From Anaeromyxobacter soli (GTDB lineage Bacteria; Myxococcota; Myxococcia; Myxococcales; Anaeromyxobacteraceae), in assembly GCF_022808855.1 (NCBI RefSeq), contig NZ_JAKZLF010000007.1, positions 62,001 to 126,000 of the forward strand: DNA of 64,000 nt, in the 5' to 3' direction. Positions 28,761 through 35,017 of this stretch are shown here, piece after piece. A model generated the notes under the pieces. The model saw only the letters and a program-made list of their open reading frames with translations, did not search any database and was not told where the DNA came from. Every line of letters starts with the position of its first letter. The stretch's first letter is position 1. Position numbers and translations under genes: made by a program.

Positions 28761-29849
28761 CTACTTCGCCTGGATCCAGCCCTCGGCCGTGAGGAGCTCC
28801 GCCGTGAGCACCGCGCCGCCCGCGGCGCCGCGCACCGTGTTGTGCGAGAGCGACACGAACCGGTAGTCGAAGAGCGCGTCGGGACGCAGCCGGCCGATGG
28901 CGACGCCCATGCCGCCGCCGATGTCGCGGTCGAGCTTCGTCTGCGGCCGCGAGTCCTCCTCGAAGTAGGTGAGGAACGGCTTCGGCGCCGAGGGGAGCCC
29001 CATCTTCTGGGGCTTCGGCTCCCAGCTCCGCCACAGCTCGATGACCTCGGCGCGGTCGGGCTTCCGCTCGAAGGTCACGAACGCCGCCGCCATGTGCCCG
29101 TCGGAGGCGGGCACCCGGATGCACTGCGCGGTGATGATCGGGTCCTTCGCCTTCTCGATCCGGCCGCCCTCGAGCCGGCCCCAGATCTTCATGGGCTCCT
29201 GCTCGGACTTCTCCTCCTCGCCCTTGATGAAGGGGATGAGGTTGTCGACCATCTCCGGCCAGCTCTCGAAGGTCTTCCCGGCGCCGCTGATCGCCTGGTA
29301 GGTGCAGACCGCGACGCGCTTCGGCCCGAACTTCATGAGCGGGTGGAGCGCCGGCACGTAGCTCTGGATCGAGCAGTTCGGCTTCACGGCGATGAAGCCG
29401 CGCGCGGCGCCGAGCCGCTTGCGCTGCGCCTCGATCACCGCGGCGTGCTCGGGGTTCACCTCGGGCACCATCATCGGCACGTCGGGCGTGCCGCGGTGCG
29501 CGGAGTTGTTGGACACGACCGGCGTCTCGCGGCGCGCGTAGTCCTCCTCGAGCTTCGCCGTCTCCTCCTTGGACATGTCGACGGCGCAGAAGACGAAGTC
29601 CACCTCGCGGGCGATCTCGTCGACCGCGGAGGCGTTCTTCACGCTGAGGGCGGCGGTCGCGGCCGGGATCGCGGTCTTGAGCGCCCAGCGCCCCTTCACC
29701 GCGTCGGCGTATTTCTGGCCCGCGGAGTTCGCGCTCGCGGCCACGAGCGTCACCTCGTACCAGGGGTGGTTCTCGAGCAGCGCGACGAACCGCTGGCCGA
29801 CCATGCCGGTCGCGCCGAGCACGCCCACCTTCAGCTTCTTCTGGCTCAT
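28761..29849 (-). CDS. asd: Aspartate-semialdehyde dehydrogenase
   Basis: A 362-residue enzyme of the aspartate pathway (Lys, Thr, Met and diaminopimelate). VGVLGATGMVGQRFVALLENHPW binds NADP; the nucleophile is Cys in AVKPNCSIQSYVPALHP; the QAISGAGKTFESWPEMVDNLIPFIKGEE block is well conserved. The sequence is closer to the archaeal/fungal-type Asd (with KPNCS and the ELIPFI-like block) than to E. coli Asd. ATG 29849 (MSQKKLKVG) is preceded by GAGGAGTC; the longer frame to 29888 has no such site. Confidence 0.94.
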   Translation of the reverse strand: MSQKKLKVGVLGATGMVGQRFVALLENHPWYEVTLVAASANSAGQKYADAVKGRWALKTAIPAATAALSVKNASAVDEIAREVDFVFCAVDMSKEETAKLEEDYARRETPVVSNNSAHRGTPDVPMMVPEVNPEHAAVIEAQRKRLGAARGFIAVKPNCSIQSYVPALHPLMKFGPKRVAVCTYQAISGAGKTFESWPEMVDNLIPFIKGEEEKSEQEPMKIWGRLEGGRIEKAKDPIITAQCIRVPASDGHMAAAFVTFERKPDRAEVIELWRSWEPKPQKMGLPSAPKPFLTYFEEDSRPQTKLDRDIGGGMGVAIGRLRPDALFDYRFVSLSHNTVRGAAGGAVLTAELLTAEGWIQAK

Positions 29850-29971
29850 GACTCCTCGCTTGGAAAGGAACCGTGGAGCGTAGCACACGGGATGGGCCCG
29901 TCGAGGCGGCGGGGCCGGCGAGCGCCGACTCGCGAGTCAACGCGCGCGGCGGGCCGCCGCGCGAGGTCCAA

Positions 29972-30709
29972 TCAGTAGAAGACCTCCTCGAGGAAGAGCC
30001 CCTGCGGCGGTGCGGTCCTTCCGGCCCGGGTGCGGTCGCGGCTCGCGACGAGCGCGGGCATGGAGTCCGCGCTCCGCCTGCCCTTCCCGACCTCCACGAG
30101 CGTGCCGACGAAGTTCCGCACCATGTGCTTCACGAAGGCCGTCGCCTCGACGACCAGCTCCACCCGCCCTCCCGCCTCGCCGAGCACGTCGAGCCGGTGC
30201 ACGTCGCGGACGGCGTGCTCGCAGGCGCAGTCGGCCGCCTGGAAGGCAGCGAAGTCCTGGCGACCGAGCAGGTGGCGCGACGCCGCGCGCATCGCGCCGA
30301 CGTCGAGCGCGCCGAAGAGCTGCCACGCCTGGAGGCGCGACAGCGGCGCGCGCGTCTCGAGGTTCAGGACGACGTAGCGGTAGCGCTTGCCACGCGCGCT
30401 CCGGCGCGCATCGAAGCCGTCCGGCTCGACGCTCGCCGTGCGGACGGCGACGTCGTCGGGGAGGAGCGCGTTCATCCCCTTCACGTAGGCGGAGAGCGGC
30501 AGCGGCCGCGCCTCCGGGAAGGAGACGACCTGGCCGCGGGCGTGCACCCCCGCGTCGGTGCGCCCCGCCGCGGTCACGCGCCGCGGCTCCTTGTGGAGCG
30601 TCGCGAGGGCCCGCTCGACCTCGGCCTGGATCGACGGGCCGTTGGGCTGGACCTGCCAGCCGACGTAGCGGGTCCCGTCGTACTCGAGGACGAGCTTCAC
30701 GACCGGCAC
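29972..30709 (-). CDS. truA: tRNA pseudouridine(38-40) synthase TruA
   Basis: A 245-residue RNA-modifying enzyme that converts uridines 38-40 of the tRNA anticodon arm to pseudouridine. The catalytic Asp lies in TAAGRTDAGVHARGQVVSF, and the family signatures YDGTRYVGWQVQPNGPSIQ at the N-terminus and FVKHMVRNFVGTLVEVG near 195 are intact. It starts at GTG; TAGGTT lies six bases upstream, again a leaderless arrangement. It is divergent from the lipoprotein gene at 30730, with only 20 bases between starts. Confidence 0.95.
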   Translation of the reverse strand: MPVVKLVLEYDGTRYVGWQVQPNGPSIQAEVERALATLHKEPRRVTAAGRTDAGVHARGQVVSFPEARPLPLSAYVKGMNALLPDDVAVRTASVEPDGFDARRSARGKRYRYVVLNLETRAPLSRLQAWQLFGALDVGAMRAASRHLLGRQDFAAFQAADCACEHAVRDVHRLDVLGEAGGRVELVVEATAFVKHMVRNFVGTLVEVGKGRRSADSMPALVASRDRTRAGRTAPPQGLFLEEVFY

Positions 30710-30715
30710 GTGCGC

Positions 30716-30721
30716 AACCTA
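30716..30721 (-). promoter_or_regulatory. -10 box TAGGTT for truA
   Basis: TAGGTT on the minus strand is six bases from the GTG start of truA, within the 20-bp divergent intergenic region shared with the lipoprotein gene at 30730. There is no room for a Shine-Dalgarno. Confidence 0.5.
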
Positions 30722-30729
30722 CCACGGCC

Positions 30730-31983
30730 ATGCCGCTCCTCCGCCTGCTCTGCGCGATGCTCCTCCTCGCCCTCTCCGCCGCCGGCTGCCGGAACGGCGG
30801 CTCGACCGGCGAGCCGTCGGGGGGCGGCACGGACGGCGGCGGGGGGACCGGCGGAGGTGGAGGCGGCGGAGGCGGCGGAGGTGGGGGCACCCCGACGACG
30901 CCGGGCTGGGCGGTCGTCGCGCGAGAGGACTTCGAGGGCGGCGACCTGCCCGCGGGCACCTTCGCTCCCGACCCGGTGCCCGACGACGGCCCGTTCGCCG
31001 ACGGCGGCGCCTTCTTCGTGGCGCGCGGCGTGACCCCGCCCGCCGCGTTCCGCGCCACGGAGCCATTCGGCGCGAGCGGCTGGCTCACGCTCGAGTCGTA
31101 CTCGCGCCGCGCCGACGCGGCGCTCGCCGACCGCGCCGCGGTGGTGGCCGATCCCGCCGGCGGAACGAACCACGTCCTGCGCCTCCGCTCGCCCGAGCAC
31201 ACGGACGGGACGGTCGTGCGCCCGACGCAGCCGCTCCCGGCGCGCTACCGCATCTCGCTGCGCGTCGGCTACGCCGCGTTCGGCGACGGGAAGCCCGGCC
31301 TGAACGGCTACGACAGAGGCGACGAGACCGCCGGCCCCTGGTGGCCGGGGGAGAGCGCGACGAGCCAGAACGGCTTCTACTGGCTCACCATCCTCGACGC
31401 GCTCCCGCGGCCGCACGACAACACCTGGATCCACCACCACCGCAAGGTGGTCGTGGACTCGGACAACCATTACCCACCGTGGATGGAGGTGTGGACCGGG
31501 AGCGGCTTCGTCGCGTCGGGCGAGCACCCGATCATGATGATCGCGCTCGACGGCTCGCGCCCGGGCGACGCGAAGACGGGCAACGCGTTCCTCTCCTTCT
31601 CGAACGGCGCGTGGCAGCCCTCCGGCGCGATACGCGCCGTGGACGCGTACCTGCCGGACACCTGGTACCGCGTGACGATCGAGCGCGACGGCCCGCGCTA
31701 CACGCTCGAGATCTCGGGCCGCTTCCGTTACGGCGGCGACCAGACCTACCGCGCGAGCGTGGACGCCGCACAGACGTGCCTCTGGCACTACCCCGTGGAC
31801 GCCGCCGAGGCCGCCGGCGCCGCGGGCTGCGTGGACACGGGCTCCTTCGTGGGACCGGAGTTTCCGCGCTGGCCGGCGGGCGGCACCTGGCCGGACTGGT
31901 TCATGTTCGGCGACCCGCACGTGAACTACTACGAGGGTCAGGTCTTCTATGACGACGTGGTGCTCGAGGAGTGGCGGGAGTGA
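30730..31983 (+). CDS. Lipoprotein with poly-glycine linker and jelly-roll-like domain
   Basis: A 417-residue predicted lipoprotein: signal and lipobox LALSAAGC (Cys about 20), then a linker in which more than a dozen glycines run together, then a ~350-residue domain opening WAVVAREDFEGGDLPAGTF. Aromatic-rich motifs (NGFYWLTILDALPRPHDN, IHHHRKVVVDSDNHYPPWM, DTWYRVTIERDGPRYTLEI) and a C-terminal VFYDDVVLEEW resemble LamG/concanavalin-like carbohydrate-binding or glycan-hydrolase domains. I cannot name catalytic residues. The GGN repeat encoding the linker may vary in length between strains. Confidence 0.72.
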   Translation: MPLLRLLCAMLLLALSAAGCRNGGSTGEPSGGGTDGGGGTGGGGGGGGGGGGGTPTTPGWAVVAREDFEGGDLPAGTFAPDPVPDDGPFADGGAFFVARGVTPPAAFRATEPFGASGWLTLESYSRRADAALADRAAVVADPAGGTNHVLRLRSPEHTDGTVVRPTQPLPARYRISLRVGYAAFGDGKPGLNGYDRGDETAGPWWPGESATSQNGFYWLTILDALPRPHDNTWIHHHRKVVVDSDNHYPPWMEVWTGSGFVASGEHPIMMIALDGSRPGDAKTGNAFLSFSNGAWQPSGAIRAVDAYLPDTWYRVTIERDGPRYTLEISGRFRYGGDQTYRASVDAAQTCLWHYPVDAAEAAGAAGCVDTGSFVGPEFPRWPAGGTWPDWFMFGDPHVNYYEGQVFYDDVVLEEWRE

Positions 31984-31994
31984 GGGCGGCACCG

Positions 31995-32000
31995 TAGGCT
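31995..32000 (+). promoter_or_regulatory. -10 box TAGGCT for glycosyltransferase gene
   Basis: TAGGCT lies seven bases before GTG 32008, just after the stop of the upstream lipoprotein gene. It is the same box and spacing as at 53190-53195. Confidence 0.5.
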
Positions 32001-32007
32001 CGCGCGC

Positions 32008-33576
32008 GTGAGCTCGCCCGCGGTGGTTCCTCCCTCCGAGTTCTCCGACGTCCCCGCACCCGAGGGCGGCCGCGCGGCGCGCCTCCTCCCCGCCGCCCTC
32101 GCGGCCGCGACCTTCGCGCTGCACGTGGCCGCCGGCGGCCGCTACGGCATCTTCCGCGACGAGCTCTACTTCATCGTCTGCGGCGAGCGGCTCGGGTGGG
32201 GGTACGTCGATCAGCCGCCCGGGATCGCGCTCGTCGCCCGGGTCGCGCACGCGCTCTTCGGCACCTGGGTCCCCGGCCTGCGGCTCCCCGCGTGGCTCGC
32301 CTCGGCCGCCACGGTCTTCCTCGCCGCGCGGCTCGCGCGACGCCTCGGCGGCGGCGCGTTCGCGGCGGCGCTCGCCGGCGTGGCCCTGGCGGCCTCGCCG
32401 CTCCTCGCCGGGCTCGGCCACTACCTCACGATGAACGCGTTCGAGCCGCTCGCGATGATCGCGCTCGCCTGCGTGCTCGTCCGGCTCGTGCTGGGCGACT
32501 CCCCTCGGTGGTGGCTCCTCGCCGGCGCCGTCGCCGCCGCGGGCGCGCTCCTCAAGTACACGTCCGCGCTGCTCGCGCTCGGGCTCCTCGCCGGCCTCCT
32601 CGCCACGCCGGCGCGACGCGCGCTCGCGACGCGATGGGCGCTCGCCGGCGCAGCGCTCGGCGCGGTCCTCGTCCTGCCGAACGTCCTGTGGCAGGCGGCG
32701 CACGGCCTGCCGTTCCTGGAGCTCGTCCGGAACGGACAGCTCGAGAAGAACGCGCCCTTCTCGCTCGGCGGCTTCGCGCGCTCGCTCCTCCTCGAGCCCG
32801 GCCCGCTCGCCGCGCCCGTGTGGCTCGGCGGCCTCGCCTGGCTCCTCCTCGCCGAGCGGGCGCGGCCGTTCCGCTTCCTCGCCATCGGGGGAGCCCTGTA
32901 CCTCGCCACCCTCGTCGCCACGCGCGGGAAGGCCTACTACGCCGCGCCCGCCTTGCCGATGCTGCTCGCCGCGGGCGGCGTCGGGATCGAGCGGGCGCTC
33001 CGGCGCGGAGCGGCGCGCCTCGCGGCGCTCTGTGCGATCGCGGTCACGGGCGCGATCGGGCTCCCCCTCGCGATCCCGCTCCTGCCCGTCGAGGCCTTCG
33101 TCCGCTACCAGGCCGCGCTCGGGCTGAAGCCGGCGCCGCTCGAGCGGCACGCGTACGGCGCGCTGCCGCAAATCTTCGCGGACCAGCACGGATGGGAGGC
33201 GCTCGCCGCCGCCGTCGCGGACGTGACGCGCGGCCTCCCGCCCGAGGCGCGCGCCCGCGCCGCCGTGTTCGCGCAGAACTACGGCGAGGCGGCGGCGCTC
33301 GAGGTGCACGCGCCGGGGCTCGGGGCGCCGGTCGTCTCCGGTCACAACCAGTACTTCCTGTGGGGCCCGCCGGCGACGGGTGGCGATCCGCTCATCGTCG
33401 TCTCGGATGCGCACGAGGACTGCGGCGCCGGTCTGTACCGCGAGCGCACGCTCGCCGCGAGGCTGCCCTCGAGCCCGTGGACGATGCCCTACGAGGACGC
33501 GCGCTGGATCTGGATCTGCCGCGGCGCGACGCGCCCGCTCGCCGAGGTCTGGCCGGCGGTGCGGCACTACGAATGA
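32008..33576 (+). CDS. GT39-like membrane glycosyltransferase (PMT_2 family)
   Basis: A 522-residue polytopic protein with about eleven membrane helices. The catalytic region between helices 1 and 2 reads GIFRDELYFIVCGERLGWGYVDQPP, with the acidic DE pair characteristic of ArnT/PMT-type glycosyltransferases that use polyprenyl-phosphate sugars. FGTWVPGLRLPAWLASA and LGHYLTMNAFEPLAMIA are also family-typical. The C-terminal soluble domain carries QIFADQHGWEALAAAV. It probably glycosylates lipids or proteins on the periplasmic face. Starts at GTG. Confidence 0.85.
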   Translation: MSSPAVVPPSEFSDVPAPEGGRAARLLPAALAAATFALHVAAGGRYGIFRDELYFIVCGERLGWGYVDQPPGIALVARVAHALFGTWVPGLRLPAWLASAATVFLAARLARRLGGGAFAAALAGVALAASPLLAGLGHYLTMNAFEPLAMIALACVLVRLVLGDSPRWWLLAGAVAAAGALLKYTSALLALGLLAGLLATPARRALATRWALAGAALGAVLVLPNVLWQAAHGLPFLELVRNGQLEKNAPFSLGGFARSLLLEPGPLAAPVWLGGLAWLLLAERARPFRFLAIGGALYLATLVATRGKAYYAAPALPMLLAAGGVGIERALRRGAARLAALCAIAVTGAIGLPLAIPLLPVEAFVRYQAALGLKPAPLERHAYGALPQIFADQHGWEALAAAVADVTRGLPPEARARAAVFAQNYGEAAALEVHAPGLGAPVVSGHNQYFLWGPPATGGDPLIVVSDAHEDCGAGLYRERTLAARLPSSPWTMPYEDARWIWICRGATRPLAEVWPAVRHYE

Positions 33577-33622
33577 GGGTCGGGCATTCGTTGACCCCGC
33601 GGCGCCGCCCGCGTTATATGCC

Positions 33623-33640
33623 GTTCAACTTTCGTTGAAA
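33623..33640 (+). promoter_or_regulatory. 18-bp dyad GTTCAAC-N4-GTTGAAA upstream of polyprenyl synthase
   Basis: TTCAAC and GTTGAA form a perfect 6-bp inverted repeat with a four-base centre, 24 bases before GTG 33664. The same element with the same spacing, GTTCAAC-GAAC-ATTGAAA, occurs at 42651 before the menaquinone operon. TTATAT just upstream (33614-33619) could be a -10 box, which would place the dyad around the transcript start, as for an operator. Confidence 0.6.
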
Positions 33641-33663
33641 GCGCCGGTCCCCGGAGGCTCCCC

Positions 33664-34713
33664 GTGGCAGCGAGTGAGCAGGCCATCCTGTCCCAGCTCG
33701 ACGCGAGCGCAGAGCGCGGCGTCCGCCCCGAGCGTGCGCAGGCCGCCCTCGCAGACGTCCCCGCGCTGCCGGAGAGCCTCGTCGCGCTCGAGGAGCAGCT
33801 CACCCGCGCGACCGAGGACGCCGAGGAGAAGCTCCGCGCCGCGGCGCGCCACCTGGTCTCGGCGGGCGGCAAGCGCATCCGTCCCATGGTGACGCTCCTC
33901 GCCTGCGGCGCCTGCGGCGGCGAGATGCGCGCCGCGGTGCCGTACGCGGTCGCCGCCGAGCTGACCCACTCGGCGACGCTCCTCCACGACGACGTGATCG
34001 ACGACGGCCCGCTGCGGCGCGGCCAGCCCGCCTCGCGCGTCATCTGGGGCAACGCCGTCTCGGTCCTCTCCGGCGACTGGCTCCTCACCCGCGCGCTCGA
34101 GATCGTCTCGGCGGAGCCCGCCCGCTCGGCGGCGCTCCCGACGCTGCTCGCCACGATGCGCAGGCTCGTCGAGGGCGAGGTGCTCCAGCTCTCGCTCCGC
34201 AGCTCCTTCGCCGCGACCGAGAAGGACTACCTCGACGTCGTGATCGGCAAGACCGCCTCGCTCTTCGGCTGGGCCGCCGCGGCGGGCGCGTGGGCGGCCG
34301 GCGAGGTCGGGCACGTGCCGGAGGCGCTCGTCCGGTTCGGCGAGGGCATCGGCATCGCCTTCCAGCTCGTGGACGATGCGCTCGACTACGCCGCCGACCC
34401 GAAGCTCCTCGGCAAGCGCCTCGGAACGGACCTCATCGAGGGCAAGGCGACGCTCCCCCTCATCCGGGCCTGCGAGGCCGAGCCCCGGCTGCGCGAGCGG
34501 CTCGCCGCGCTCGTGGACGGCCAGGACGACGGCGACGCCGTCGCCGCCGACGTGGTCGAGGTGGTGAAGCGCGTCGGCGGCGTCGAGGACGCGCGCGCGC
34601 TCGCCCGCGAGCACACCCGCAGCGCGCTCGCCGCGCTCGAGGAGGTGCCCGACGGCGTGCACCGCCGGGCGCTGCGCGAGGCGGCGGGATCGCTCACCGA
34701 GCGCGCGTTCTAA
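33664..34713 (+). CDS. Polyprenyl diphosphate synthase (trans-type)
   Basis: A 349-residue isoprenyl diphosphate synthase that builds the long side chain of menaquinone. Both Asp-rich motifs are intact: LLHDDVIDDGPLRRGQPAS near residue 105 (DDxxD) and FQLVDDALDYAAD near 240, with SAGGKRIRPM binding isopentenyl diphosphate. The small residues before the first Asp-rich motif fit a long-chain (hepta- to octaprenyl) enzyme. Starts at GTG after GGAGGCTCCCC. The N-terminal ~50 residues are Ala/Glu-rich. The dyad upstream links it to the mqn operon 8 kb away. Confidence 0.92.
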   Translation: MAASEQAILSQLDASAERGVRPERAQAALADVPALPESLVALEEQLTRATEDAEEKLRAAARHLVSAGGKRIRPMVTLLACGACGGEMRAAVPYAVAAELTHSATLLHDDVIDDGPLRRGQPASRVIWGNAVSVLSGDWLLTRALEIVSAEPARSAALPTLLATMRRLVEGEVLQLSLRSSFAATEKDYLDVVIGKTASLFGWAAAAGAWAAGEVGHVPEALVRFGEGIGIAFQLVDDALDYAADPKLLGKRLGTDLIEGKATLPLIRACEAEPRLRERLAALVDGQDDGDAVAADVVEVVKRVGGVEDARALAREHTRSALAALEEVPDGVHRRALREAAGSLTERAF

Positions 34714-34769
34714 ACGACAGTTCGTGATTCGCGATCACCTTCGGTGACGCGAATCACGCTGTCGTTTAG
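34710..34769. terminator. Long near-perfect hairpin at the polyprenyl synthase stop
   Basis: Starting one base before the TAA stop, a 30-base left arm pairs with a 27-base right arm around a 3-base TTC loop; only a two-base and a one-base bulge interrupt the 27 bp. There is no T-tract. It could stop transcription or protect the mRNA 3' end. Its right arm (GCGAATCACGCTGTCGTTTAG) reappears in altered form at the far end of the adjoining repeat. Confidence 0.7.
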
Positions 34770-34779
34770 CCATGTTCGA

Positions 34780-34941
34780 ACGGGGGACTGCGTCCCCCGC
34801 CCCGCCGAGCGAAGCTCGTCGGGGGCCCACCCCCGCTCGCCGGGTCCCGTGCGCCGCCGCGAGCGGCTTCGCCGCTTCCGCGGCGTCGCCCCGGCGGGCT
34901 CGCTACGCTCGCCTGTTCGCGAATCATGATCGGCCGTTTAG
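34780..34941 (+). repeat. Dispersed multi-hairpin repeat, copy 2
   Basis: A full-length relative of the element at 14650-14808. The first stem is GGGGGAC-TGC-GTCCCCC here and GGGGGC-TGC-GCCCCC there, a paired change that keeps the helix; the second hairpin loop is GAA versus GGA. The element ends in GCGAATCATGATCGGCCGTTTAG, similar to the sequence just before it (34749-34769), so it is flanked by imperfect ~21-bp direct repeats. I see no gene in the 304 bases between 34714 and 35017. Confidence 0.78.
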
Positions 34942-35017
34942 GCCGCAGCGTTCCGGGCCCCGCGCCCGGAGTGCGATCCTCGACGCACCGTCACCGAGCG
35001 TGCTAGGGCTTCGGGGC

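Noticed and set aside
28462-29940. Long minus-strand frame covering asd in another frame
   Set aside because: Shadow frame of asd, Arg/Gly/Ala-rich, without motifs.
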